In this document: positions 20,423 to 29,004 of the stretch, piece by piece
Position numbering within the stretch: position 1 is the first letter of the stretch
Layout of the letters: every line of letters starts with the position of its first letter
From: Niastella vici
GTDB taxonomy: Bacteria; Bacteroidota; Bacteroidia; Chitinophagales; Chitinophagaceae
Reading direction: 5' to 3'
DNA: 64,000 nucleotides
NCBI RefSeq assembly: GCF_002077945.1
Contig: NZ_LVYD01000044.1
Span: forward strand, 124,001-188,000
The notes under the pieces: generated by a model
The model's database searches: none
The model's input: the letters and a program-made list of their open reading frames with translations, nothing else
What the model was told of the DNA's origin: nothing
Made by a program: the position numbers and the translations under genes

Positions 20423-22945
20423 CTATTTTTTCGTCAAATGGTTCTTCATCAGTTGGGTAAGCAGGATATAAAAAATCAGAATTACGGCCAGAAAGATCCA
20501 GTACAGGGTTGGCAGCGGCACAAATCCCAGTACCCTGGCCAACGGGGAAACCGTTAACCACGCTCCGGCTATAACAATAATTATTGAGCTGGTGAGCAAT
20601 TGCCAGGATGCCCGGCTTTCGATAAAAGGGATCTTATTGGTTCTGATCACATGAATGATGAGGGTTTGAGTAAAGAGGGATTCTATAAACCAGCCGGTAT
20701 GAAACAACGCAGGGTTGTGGTTTGCATGAAACACAAACCACAGGATAAAAAATGTTATATAATCAAAGATTGAACTGATGGGCCCGATGTACAATATAAA
20801 GCGTTGCAGTTCATCAATGGTCCATTTACGCGGTTTTATCTGCCAGTCCTCATCCACTTTATCGGTGGGGATAGTTGTTTGCGAAAAATCATACAACAAA
20901 TTATTGGTGAGTACCTGAATCGGAAGCATGGGCAGAAAGGGTAAAAAGGCGCTGGCTCCTACTACACTGAACATATTACCGAAATTGGAGCTGGCTGCCA
21001 TCTTGATATATTTAATGATATTGCCAAATACACTGCGTCCTTCCGCTACACCCTGCTCCAGTACCAGTAAATTATTTTCCATTAAAATGATATCGGAAGA
21101 TTCTTTGGCTACATCCACTGCACTGTTAACAGATATTCCGATATCGGCTATTTTCAATGCAGGCGCATCGTTGATGCCATCGCCCAGGAATCCCGTTACA
21201 TGTCCGTTACGCTGCAGCGCCTGAATGATCCTTTTTTTATGGGAAGGAATAAGCCTGGCAAAAATGTTGTAACTGGTTACCACAGCATCCAGTTTTTTAT
21301 CGTCCATCTTTTCAATGTCGTGGCCCAGCAATATTTTATCGTAAGGCATTCGCACCTGTTCGCAAATGTAACGGGTGATAGCTTCATTGTCGCCAGTTAA
21401 TATCTTTACGTCTACATGAAGGCGCTGCAGCCGCTCCAGGGCTTCTGCAGCTGTTTCTTTTGGCGGATCAAAGAAAGACAGAAACCCAAGCAGCACCAGT
21501 TCTTTTTCATCGGATATGTGATAGCCGGTTCCTTCAGCGCCAGGTTCTATCTGCCTGTAAGCCAGGGCAACCACCCGGAATCCTTTTTTATTCATACTAT
21601 GCACCAGCTCAAGACACCCGTTTTTTTCTATGGCCGACAGTTCCTTTATTTCTCTATTCATTTCTATCCTTGTGCAGATGTCGAGAATTCCTTCAACCGC
21701 ACCCTTGCAAATAAGTAAATGCTGTGCATTCTTTTCTGCTACCACTACCGACATCCGCTTTCGCTCGAAGTCGAACGGGATCTCGTCGATCTTTTGGTAG
21801 GTTTCTTTGATCTTTAAAGCTGTTTCCAGTTCTTCATGCTCAAGCACCGCATCATCCATAATGTTTTTAAGTCCTGTATGATAATAGCTGTTAAGATAAC
21901 CGTAGTCCAACACCGTTTGACTGTCTTTTCCGGAAACGTCAAGATGTTGTTGCAGTACAATTTTTCCCCTGGTGATGGTACCTGTTTTATCGGTGCACAG
22001 GATATCCATTGCGCCAAAATTCTGAATAGCGTTAAGGCGTTTGACAATCACTTTTTTACGGGCCATGGCCAAGGCGCCCTTCGACAGGTTCACCGTTACG
22101 ATCATAGGTAACATTTCAGGTGTAAGGCCAACGGCTACTGCCATGGCAAACAGAAATGCTTCAAGCCAGTTGTGACGGGTAAGCCCATTGATCAAAAAAA
22201 CAGCCGGCACCATAATGAACATGAACCGGATCATCAGCCACGTAAAGCGATTGATACCCTTATCAAAACTGGTGAGTTCCCGTTCCCCGGCAATGCTATG
22301 GGCCACGCCGCCAAAATAAGTTTGATCCCCTGTGTGCATCACTACGGCTGTTGCTGAACCGCTAATTACATTGGTGCCTAAAAAACAATAACATATTTGT
22401 TCCAGCGGATTGTCTATTGTATCATCAACATCCTTTGCCTCTTTTTCAACGGGTAAAGCCTCTCCTGTAAGGGCTGCCTGGTTTACATGCAGGTCTTTTG
22501 CTGTCAATAACCTGATATCAGCCGGCACCATATCGCCGGCGCTTAAGATCACCAGGTCGCCGGGGACCAGTAGTTTCAACGGGAGCTCCCTTTGATTTCC
22601 GTCCCTGATCACCGTGGCATGGGTGCTCACCATAGCTTTGAGCTTTTGGGCGGCTTTATCTGCCTTCATTTCCTGAAAATACCGCAGCACAATTCCCAGC
22701 AGCACCATCACAAAAATGACGATCGTTGCCCTTATATCACCGGTAAGCCATGACAGGGTTCCCAATACAAACAATAAAATCACTAAGGGGTTCTTCACAT
22801 GATTCCACATGCGCCGGAGTGGCGATAAGGTTTTTTCCCTGGCAATTTCATTAAAGCCATATTGCTGAAGTCTTGCGGTAGCCTCAGCTGTAGTCAGGCA
22901 TTCCTGGGAAAAGGGCGGCATTGCTGCCGGTTTTTCTGTTTGCAT
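20423..22945 (-). CDS. mgtA: Magnesium-translocating P-type ATPase (MgtA type)
   Basis: 840 residues, P3-type ATPase. It has an actuator domain with TGEALPVEK, the phosphorylation motif CTDKTGTITRG, the hinge GDGINDAPALKIADIG and about ten membrane helices. The M4 region (AVAVGLTPEMLPMIV) carries the TPEMLP signature of MgtA/MgtB. It imports magnesium and is slightly shorter than the enterobacterial enzyme (~900). It has its own promoter region with a TGAnnnnnnTCA box and a ~134-nt leader in which I recognise no known magnesium riboswitch. Confidence 0.9.
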   Translation of the reverse strand: MQTEKPAAMPPFSQECLTTAEATARLQQYGFNEIAREKTLSPLRRMWNHVKNPLVILLFVLGTLSWLTGDIRATIVIFVMVLLGIVLRYFQEMKADKAAQKLKAMVSTHATVIRDGNQRELPLKLLVPGDLVILSAGDMVPADIRLLTAKDLHVNQAALTGEALPVEKEAKDVDDTIDNPLEQICYCFLGTNVISGSATAVVMHTGDQTYFGGVAHSIAGERELTSFDKGINRFTWLMIRFMFIMVPAVFLINGLTRHNWLEAFLFAMAVAVGLTPEMLPMIVTVNLSKGALAMARKKVIVKRLNAIQNFGAMDILCTDKTGTITRGKIVLQQHLDVSGKDSQTVLDYGYLNSYYHTGLKNIMDDAVLEHEELETALKIKETYQKIDEIPFDFERKRMSVVVAEKNAQHLLICKGAVEGILDICTRIEMNREIKELSAIEKNGCLELVHSMNKKGFRVVALAYRQIEPGAEGTGYHISDEKELVLLGFLSFFDPPKETAAEALERLQRLHVDVKILTGDNEAITRYICEQVRMPYDKILLGHDIEKMDDKKLDAVVTSYNIFARLIPSHKKRIIQALQRNGHVTGFLGDGINDAPALKIADIGISVNSAVDVAKESSDIILMENNLLVLEQGVAEGRSVFGNIIKYIKMAASSNFGNMFSVVGASAFLPFLPMLPIQVLTNNLLYDFSQTTIPTDKVDEDWQIKPRKWTIDELQRFILYIGPISSIFDYITFFILWFVFHANHNPALFHTGWFIESLFTQTLIIHVIRTNKIPFIESRASWQLLTSSIIIVIAGAWLTVSPLARVLGFVPLPTLYWIFLAVILIFYILLTQLMKNHLTKK

Positions 22946-23082
22946 TACACACTGAACTATTTAATTATGAGCGAATTCCTTTTCAGCTTGTGTTCTTTTT
23001 ACCCCGGCCCGATAAAATAGTCAGGGCCTCCATTCGGGTATGTTTTCCTGCTGATCATCATTAAAACTACCTGAATTAACAG

Positions 23083-23126
23083 GTAAATTACAAGACGGTT
23101 GTCATTGAGCGCGGTGAGTTTTGTCA
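23083..23126 (-). promoter_or_regulatory. Crp/Fnr-type box upstream of mgtA
   Basis: TGAGTTTTGTCA (23115-23126) has a box centre exactly 34 nt from a degenerate -7 (TAATTTAC, minus strand, 23083-23090; T, A, T, T conserved). The geometry agrees with the stronger sites, but the -7 match is poor. Confidence 0.45.
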
Positions 23127-23151
23127 GCTGCTTGCAAACTGAAATAAAAAA

Positions 23152-23171
23152 AGCCTCCCGGAGGGGAGGCT
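23152..23171 (-). terminator. Intrinsic terminator, minus orientation, upstream of mgtA
   Basis: AGCCTCCC (23152-23159) and GGGAGGCT (23164-23171) pair around GGAG, and on the minus strand TTTTTTTATT follows. No minus-strand gene is visible upstream of it, so it may end the transcript of a lost gene, or insulate or attenuate mgtA. Confidence 0.65.
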
Positions 23172-23647
23172 GCACTAATCAAATACCATTAACCATTAAA
23201 CCTTATCCTATGAATGCAAAATAATAAAAGTATTCTTAATTGTATTTTTTCATGATCAAAATCAATTTTCAATTAAGAAATGTCCTGGTATGAGCGCTTT
23301 GATGGTTGGCTTCAAAAAAGAAAGACGGTGCAGGCCGTTGCTGGTTAAATTCGAAGAAGGAAGCGAAATATAAGAATGGCAGTAAGAGCCCCTATAAGAA
23401 AAAAAAGTATAAGTTTGATTGTTGATGAGTACCTGCTATTACCCTTCCAATTATGATCTTTTTTGCCGTTCATATGATGTTAAGAAAACGGCAAAACCTT
23501 TAACACCCCTATATTCAACTAATTGAAAATTACCTCTTGATAAACTTATGATGTTGAATATTAAATACAGAAGCAATATTTCTAATGTTCATTAGATTAT
23601 ATGGCCTAACCATAGGAGTCAATTAAATAGCAGGGAGAGAAAAATAA
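23172..23647. other. Gene-free stretch
   Basis: I see no coding region here. The only notable element is TGATCAAAATCA at 23253-23264, which fits the TGAnnnnnnTCA pattern but has no -7 element at the expected distance on either strand. Confidence 0.4.
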
Positions 23648-23881
23648 AAGGTAGCGCCCTCGTTAAAAATTTGCTGTATAAAAGATAAACTGTTAACGTC
23701 TGAAACCTTCGGTGAGCTGGAGGAACGTTTACCTTCTTCTGTATTTTGCAGAGTTCATAAATCATTTATAGTGTCGCTATCCGGGATAGAAGCCGTAGAG
23801 GGCGATCGTATTCTTATAGGCAAGGAAAGAATTCCAGTTTCTGAAACCTATCGGAAAGCTTTTTATAAGGCGCTTTTATAG
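23648..23881 (+). pseudogene. Remnant of a LytTR response regulator (C-terminus only)
   Basis: The open stretch ends in TAG at 23879. Its last ~65 codons read as the end of a LytTR domain: TFGELEERLPSSVFCRVHKSF, a run reading IVSLSGIEAVEGDRI, then KERIPVSETYRKAFYKALL. The FGELEERLP, RVHKSFIV and RIPVSETYRKAF blocks are hallmarks. Upstream of ~23690 the frame loses similarity and meets a stop at 23645, and no receiver domain is found. An intrinsic terminator still follows at 23935, as expected for the 3' end of a former gene. Confidence 0.75.
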
Positions 23882-23934
23882 TGTTGCGCTAACACAGTAA
23901 ATAATAAAGAGCTTAACAAGAATATTTCGAACCA

Positions 23935-23972
23935 AAAAGGGCCTGCAAATAAAAAGACTTGAAGGCCCTTTT
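23935..23972 (+). terminator. Intrinsic terminator behind the LytTR remnant
   Basis: AAAAGGGCCT (23935-23944) pairs with AGGCCCTTTT (23963-23972), 10 bp, followed by AAATTT. It lies 54 nt after the remnant stop. Confidence 0.6.
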
Positions 23973-24132
23973 AAATTTCTGTAGCGACAAACGACAAATT
24001 GGAACCTGTTTACATAATCATGTGAGCTTCCCCGCTCAAAAAAAAGTATTCTAATTGTGGTTCAATTATAAAAGATAATACATTATTAAATATCTTTAGG
24101 TTAGGCATTTGCGAAACCTAACCCTAACGTAT

Positions 24133-24210
24133 GTGACTCGTTTCACCGAAACCCCTGAGCAATCTGCCCAAAGGTTGATCGATTTTATCCTTCAAAACAT
24201 TCAGGAATAA
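24133..24210 (+). other. Possible tiny ORF or remnant before the TIGR03032 gene
   Basis: A GTG-started frame gives 25 residues (TRFTETPEQSAQRLIDFILQ in the middle) ending 20 nt before the next ATG. The composition is protein-like. It could be the last codons of a lost upstream gene in the same operon, since the frame is open back to 24100. No family can be assigned. Confidence 0.25.
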
Positions 24211-24230
24211 AAGGAGTAATTACACACAAC

Positions 24231-25304
24231 ATGAATACGATGACGCCGCCACCACCATTTACCTGTACCTATACACCCAATGTGGCCGAGCTGCTTATAC
24301 AGCTCAATTGTTCACTTGCCATTACTACCTACCAGGCGGGTAAACTAATTTTCCTAAGTCCCGATGGTCAAAATGCCATGCGCCAGTTGCCACGGGATTT
24401 TGACAAAGCCATGGGGCTTGCTTTACGTGATAACCGCATGGCGCTGGCCACCAAAAATGAAGTAACCGTTTTTGGCAATGCGCCTGGCCTGGCTGCCAGC
24501 TATGCCACCAAACCCAATTTTTACGATGCCTTTTATGTGCCACGTGCTACCTATTACACCGGGGCGGTAGACATCCACGATATGGATTGGGATAACGAAG
24601 GAAGACTATGGGCTGTAAACACTGCATTTTCCTGCCTGGCCACCATCGACAACAACTTTAGTTTTACCCCGCAATGGCGGCCGCCTTTTATAGCACAGTT
24701 AGAAGCTGGCGACCAATGCCATTTAAATGGAATGGCTATGGTGAACGGAAAGCCAAAATACGTAAGCCTGTTTGCACAAACCAATACCCCAAAGGGCTGG
24801 CGGCCCGGCGTGGAAACAAGCGGACTGATAATGGATATAGAAACCAATAATGTGGTGGCGGCTAACCTGCCCATGCCACACTCGCCACGATGGCTGGATG
24901 GGCAATTGTTTTGCCTGTTATCAGCTACAGGACAATTGGTAAAAATTGACCTGAGCACGGGTAAATATGATGTAGTGGCAAGCCTGAAAGGCTTTGTAAG
25001 GGGTATGGCAAAGCAGGGCGATTACCTGTTTATTGGCCTGTCTAAACTGCGGAAAAACGCCAGCACCTTCAGGGACCTTGCCATTACTAAAGATGCTATT
25101 TACTGTGGCGTGGAAATAATACACCTGCCTACAGGCGCCAATGTGGGCCATATACGCTACCAGCAAACTGTGGAAGAAATATATGATGTACAGATATTAC
25201 CCAACACATTCCGGCCAGGTATACTGAACCACACTACCCAAACACACCGCCAAGCCTTGCACACACCTGATGCCACTTATTGGGCGCAGGCAACCGGGGA
25301 ATAA
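24231..25304 (+). CDS. TIGR03032-family protein
   Basis: 357 residues matching the TIGR03032 pattern: an early SLAITTYQAGKLIFLSPDG, a middle DIHDMDWDNEGRLWAVNTAFSCL, NGMAMVNGKPKYVSLFA, and late GLSKLRKNASTFRDL. The fold is probably a beta-propeller. The function is unknown, though the family is sometimes found near glycan or sulfation genes. No signal peptide is seen. The next gene follows 45 bp downstream and may be co-transcribed. Confidence 0.82.
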   Translation: MNTMTPPPPFTCTYTPNVAELLIQLNCSLAITTYQAGKLIFLSPDGQNAMRQLPRDFDKAMGLALRDNRMALATKNEVTVFGNAPGLAASYATKPNFYDAFYVPRATYYTGAVDIHDMDWDNEGRLWAVNTAFSCLATIDNNFSFTPQWRPPFIAQLEAGDQCHLNGMAMVNGKPKYVSLFAQTNTPKGWRPGVETSGLIMDIETNNVVAANLPMPHSPRWLDGQLFCLLSATGQLVKIDLSTGKYDVVASLKGFVRGMAKQGDYLFIGLSKLRKNASTFRDLAITKDAIYCGVEIIHLPTGANVGHIRYQQTVEEIYDVQILPNTFRPGILNHTTQTHRQALHTPDATYWAQATGE

Positions 25305-25349
25305 GTTGTAAGGGGGAATGAACCATTAACTATTAACCCAAAAAACTAT

Positions 25350-26954
25350 ATGAAAAGAAATTACATTTACAAACCTGCTGACAATTATGCCAAAGCACTG
25401 GAAAGGCTACAGAACAACCTGCGTACAGGGCGTTTTGCCAGTTTTACACAGCAAAAAAAGCAGGAAATATGGCGTCGCCTGTGCCGCTATGCCCGTCAGT
25501 TAGGTATTGAAATAAAAGCATCACTGGCAGCCGCCTGCGTAGCCGCAGGGCTTTGCCTGACAACGCCCGCACAGGCACAAACCATTACGTTTGCGCAACA
25601 AACAGGGGCATCCAACCCTTTTAACGGGGTAAATTTGATCTATTATTCTAATCCCACTTTTGAAGATATTGATAACGATGGCGACAAGGATGCATTTATT
25701 GGTAGGGGTTATGGTGAAATCTTTTATTATAAAAATACCGGCACGGCAACAGCGCCTGTATTTACCTCCACCACGGGTGCCGCCAACCCTTTTAACGGGG
25801 TAGATGTGGGTGATGGTTCCGCTCCAACCTTTGTAGATATAGATAACGATGGCGATAAAGATGCATTTATTGGAGCGGGCTCTGGTCAGATCCTTTATTA
25901 TAAAAACACCGGTACGGCAACAGCGCCTGTGTTTACCTCTACCACGGGCGCCGGCAACCCTTTTAACGGGGTGACAATAAGTATTTATACTACCATCAAC
26001 TTTGTAGATATTGATAACGATGGTGATAAGGATGCATTTATTGGCGCCAATGATGGTACAATTTATTATTATAAAAACACCGGCACGGCATCAGCACCGG
26101 TATTTACTTCTACCACCGGCGCCAGCAACCCTTTTAATGGCGTGGATGTTGGTTTTGCGTCTGATCCCAACTTTGTAGATATTGATGGCGATGGCGATAT
26201 GGATGCATTTATCGGAGCCTATGATGGCACGCTCAGATACTATAAAAACACCGGCACGGCATCAGCACCGGTGTTTACCCTCACTACCGGGGCCAGCAAC
26301 CCTTTAAATGGGGTGGACATTGGCGCTAATTCTACCCCTGCTTTTGTAGATGTTGATAACGATGGCGATAAGGATGTTTTTATTGGGAATCTTAATGGCG
26401 CCATTTCTTATTATAAAAACACTTCTGCGCCATTGCCGCTTACCCTGCTCAATTTTAACGGCAGCAAACAAACAGGCTACAATACACTGGCATGGAATAC
26501 GGCAAGTGAAGAAAACACGAAAGCATTTAATGTGCAATTGAGCATGGATAATGGTGAGTGGAAAACAATTGGTACTGTGGCGGCAAGGGGCAGCGGAAGC
26601 GGTTCGTATTCTTTCAACCACAACAACCCGGCAACAGACAAAAACTTTTACCGGTTAAAAATGGTGGATGTGGATGGTACGTTTACGTATTCCAATATCA
26701 TTTTGCTCAATAACACTGCTGCGGGTGATGTACGTGTAAGCATTTATCCGAACCCGGGTGCAGATATGATCAATATTTCTGTTGGTAATAATTTACTAAA
26801 CACAAAAGTGAATGTATACAGTGTGGAAGGAAAACTATTGCAAAGCCAATTGATAACCTCTTCCAGTATTCAACTTTCAATGCTCAATTGCCCAAAAGGA
26901 ATTTATTTGTTGAAATTTGAAAACGGAATGGTTGAGCGGGTGATGAAAAATTAG
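25350..26954 (+). CDS. FG-GAP/VCBS repeat secreted protein with type IX sorting tail
   Basis: 534 residues. The first ~55 residues are a basic helical region (KPADNYAKALERLQNNLRTG, then QEIWRRLCRYARQLGIEI) ahead of an ordinary signal core (ASLAAACVAAGLCLTTPAQAQ), so the leader is unusually long. Residues ~86-361 are five FG-GAP-like repeats, each with a DIDNDGDKDAFIG calcium-binding loop. Next is a domain starting PLTLLNFNGSKQ that is common before sorting tails. A Por_Secre_tail follows, ending GIYLLKFENGMVERVMKN. Probably a surface or released protein; the ligand is unknown. Confidence 0.85.
   Translation: MKRNYIYKPADNYAKALERLQNNLRTGRFASFTQQKKQEIWRRLCRYARQLGIEIKASLAAACVAAGLCLTTPAQAQTITFAQQTGASNPFNGVNLIYYSNPTFEDIDNDGDKDAFIGRGYGEIFYYKNTGTATAPVFTSTTGAANPFNGVDVGDGSAPTFVDIDNDGDKDAFIGAGSGQILYYKNTGTATAPVFTSTTGAGNPFNGVTISIYTTINFVDIDNDGDKDAFIGANDGTIYYYKNTGTASAPVFTSTTGASNPFNGVDVGFASDPNFVDIDGDGDMDAFIGAYDGTLRYYKNTGTASAPVFTLTTGASNPLNGVDIGANSTPAFVDVDNDGDKDVFIGNLNGAISYYKNTSAPLPLTLLNFNGSKQTGYNTLAWNTASEENTKAFNVQLSMDNGEWKTIGTVAARGSGSGSYSFNHNNPATDKNFYRLKMVDVDGTFTYSNIILLNNTAAGDVRVSIYPNPGADMINISVGNNLLNTKVNVYSVEGKLLQSQLITSSSIQLSMLNCPKGIYLLKFENGMVERVMKN
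25605..26432 (+). repeat. Five tandem 171-bp coding repeats
   Basis: Four full 57-codon units and a shorter fifth encode the FG-GAP-like modules. Each unit begins GA(A/S/G)NPFNGV and carries FVDIDNDGDKDAFIG and YYKNTGTA. High nucleotide identity between units suggests recent tandem duplication and possible length variation between strains. Confidence 0.85.
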
Positions 26955-27474
26955 AATGCTGCCATTATAAGTTACCGCCACCAGGTAGGGACCCGGTGCC
27001 AGGGCCCCGGTTCGATTTAATATTCAGAATTTTATTAGCCAGGAAGGAGCAGGAATTCCCCTGCGGGTCTTTTGATAGCATATTGTAAAGCCCCTAAACT
27101 AATCACGCAGTTTTTGCAATTTTTTCCATGATCATATGGCTATCGCCAAATTTACACAAGGCATCACAATGTGTGCGGAGTTCAGAATAATACAGATACT
27201 TATATACTTACATACTTCTTCGAACAAATTTATTTTATGTGATTCTGCGGCCAGGTGATTAATATCATATCCGCTTCTAATAAGGATCATATTCTAACGA
27301 GAACAGATAAAATAGTTTTACCTCAGAATAAAAGTGCCAGGCACTAGCCAAATGGATAATAAATAAATCCTATAATACGCTACAACAAGGAAGTGTAGCA
27401 CTTTACATCCGCTCCTTTTGAAACGGTAAAATATAAATGAACTCTCACACTCACTAATCATAAAATAAAAAACA
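26955..27474. other. 520-nt stretch without a supported gene
   Basis: No convincing gene is present. On the minus strand, about 27110-27200, a short open frame ends CKFGDSHMIMEKIAKTA and looks protein-like, perhaps the end of a lost gene. GC-rich sequence at 26980-27015 could form a weak hairpin after the FG-GAP gene. The last 60 nt before 27475 are the A-rich leader of the next gene. Confidence 0.35.
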
Positions 27475-27876
27475 ATGAAAAAGATGTATTTCTTACTTAT
27501 GCTTGTAGGAAGCCTGCTGATATTTTCTCAAACTTCAATTGCACAGAAAAGTGAAAAATTAACATCCAAAACAGCTACTGTTAATAAAGGGTATTCAATT
27601 ATTAACGCAGGAGAAGCCATTACCATTTATAAATATGTACACCGGGCACACTCACCTAAAGAGGCTGAGAAATATGAACCGAAGTATTTTTTTACTACCA
27701 GCGCCTCCGAGATATTGCAACCTCTTACTTTGGAGAACCTAAAAAAGGCATTTCCAAATAATCATCCTTTTCACGATGCGTTGGATGCTACCTTTAAGGG
27801 AGATAAAGAACTGACCAGCTACGACAATTTTCATAAAATGTATAAAGTTAATTGGCTGCTGAAGCAGCATCCATAA
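27475..27876 (+). CDS. Small exported protein of unknown function
   Basis: 133 residues with a clear signal peptide (MKKMYFLLMLVGSLLIFSQ, cleavage near SIAQK). The mature ~110 residues are basic and soluble (TIYKYVHRAHSPKEAEKYEP, then LTLENLKKAFPNNHPFHDAL). I recognise no domain. The nucleotide kinase-like gene follows 52 bp later, possibly in the same transcript. Confidence 0.65.
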   Translation: MKKMYFLLMLVGSLLIFSQTSIAQKSEKLTSKTATVNKGYSIINAGEAITIYKYVHRAHSPKEAEKYEPKYFFTTSASEILQPLTLENLKKAFPNNHPFHDALDATFKGDKELTSYDNFHKMYKVNWLLKQHP

Positions 27877-27928
27877 CATATAGCCTTGTTTGTATATAGC
27901 AACAGGGCTATCTTTTAATATAACGAAG

Positions 27929-28462
27929 ATGTCAGGAAAAAATACCAATTGGTATGTAATTACAGGTGGACCTGGGGCCGGCAAAACTACCACTGTTAAT
28001 TTATTGAAGGCAAGAGGGTATAAAACAACTATCGAACATGCGCGACATTACCTCGATACGCAACTCATCAACGGCAAAACGGTAGAGGAGGTCAGGAAAC
28101 ATCAAAAGGAATTTCAATTAGGCGTTTTAGATATGCAGATTGAACAGGAAAGATCTATGTCGCCGGATGATATTATTTTTCTTGATAGGGCAATTCCGGA
28201 TGCACTTGCTTACTACCGTTTTCTAAACATTCCCGAAGATGAAGAACTGGTAAACGTAGTAAGTAACGCATCGTATAAAAAGGTGTTTATTCTTGATTGT
28301 CTGCCAATCGTACAGGACTATGCCCGAAAGGAAGATGAAGCCGCACAAAAAAAGATTCACGAATTGCTTATCGACGTCTATAGTTCTCTTCATTTTCCAA
28401 TTGTTCATGTTCCCGTACTTCCTCCTGAACAGCGCGTTGAGTTTATCCTGAAGAATCTTTAG
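27929..28462 (+). CDS. AAA_28-type P-loop NTPase
   Basis: 177 residues from the ATG at 27929; the frame reaches 27890 but the ATG directly precedes the Walker A strand. Walker A is ITGGPGAGKTT, a Walker-B-like strand is IIFLDRAIPDALAYY, and a lid-like Arg is in DYARKEDE. AAA_28 proteins resemble small-molecule kinases (NadR-like). The substrate is unknown. No membrane or DNA-binding part. Confidence 0.75.
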   Translation: MSGKNTNWYVITGGPGAGKTTTVNLLKARGYKTTIEHARHYLDTQLINGKTVEEVRKHQKEFQLGVLDMQIEQERSMSPDDIIFLDRAIPDALAYYRFLNIPEDEELVNVVSNASYKKVFILDCLPIVQDYARKEDEAAQKKIHELLIDVYSSLHFPIVHVPVLPPEQRVEFILKNL

Positions 28463-28569
28463 CGTTATGAAAGCTCCTGTCTGTTTTGTTAACGTGATAA
28501 ATGAAGTATGGGAATTAAATATATAACATTCACATTGAGTTGTTTAAGCGTACCCTTGCGCTGTTCAAT

Positions 28570-28619
28570 AATTGGTATATACATAGTTGTATACCTATAT
28601 CCAATTGATTAAAATCATC
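28570..28619 (+). promoter_or_regulatory. Nested inverted repeats and Fnr-like box before arsR
   Basis: AATTGG/CCAATT (28570-28575, 28601-28606) enclose GGTATA/TATACC (28574-28579, 28590-28595), a possible ArsR-family operator. Adjacent is TTGATTAAAATCAT (28605-28618), an almost perfect Fnr-type site within the TGAnnnnnnTCA pattern. A degenerate -7 (GATCTTTA, 28663-28670) lies 55 nt from its centre. Confidence 0.45.
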
Positions 28620-28678
28620 GCTCATTATAATGGAAATCATCGCTTTTCGCCATAAGAAAAGTGATCTTTAGTTATATC

Positions 28679-28972
28679 ATGGCACAAACAACCAAAAAGA
28701 AAATAATACAGGAATTAGCGGAGATGTTGAAAGCTATTGCTCATCCCGACCGGCTTGCCATTTTACAATTATTATCGAGCAGCCGGGACCGGTGGCTTAC
28801 CGTAAAAGTCATTTATGAGAAACTGAAACTACAACAGCCGGTTGCTTCCCGTCATTTGAATATTCTTAAGAGCGCGGGTGTAGTTAGCCGCAAGCAGGAA
28901 GGACAGAAAATTTATTACTGTATTTGTAAGGAAAAGAAAACTGTTGATTCACTCACAAAATGTTTGTGTTAA
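28679..28972 (+). CDS. ArsR-family transcriptional regulator with Cys-rich end
   Basis: 97 residues from the ATG at 28679 (a GTG at 28661 is in frame). The winged-helix core is AHPDRLAILQLL followed by the recognition helix LQQPVASRHLNILKSAG and the wing RKQEGQKIYY. The classical alpha-3 metal motif is absent, but the last residues hold four cysteines in two pairs (YYCICK and KCLC), a possible thiol metal site. First gene of the efflux cluster, so probably its metal-responsive repressor. Confidence 0.85.
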   Translation: MAQTTKKKIIQELAEMLKAIAHPDRLAILQLLSSSRDRWLTVKVIYEKLKLQQPVASRHLNILKSAGVVSRKQEGQKIYYCICKEKKTVDSLTKCLC

Positions 28973-29004
28973 ATATATAGGTGCCGCAGGATTTAAGATT
29001 AATA

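Noticed and set aside
22946..23082. Magnesium riboswitch in the mgtA leader
   Set aside because: No recognisable M-box or mgtA-leader features; the sequence alone does not support the call.
27110..27200. Minus-strand protein-like stretch (ending MIMEKIAKTA)
   Set aside because: Only ~30 codons, no start, no family recognised; noted as a possible remnant only.
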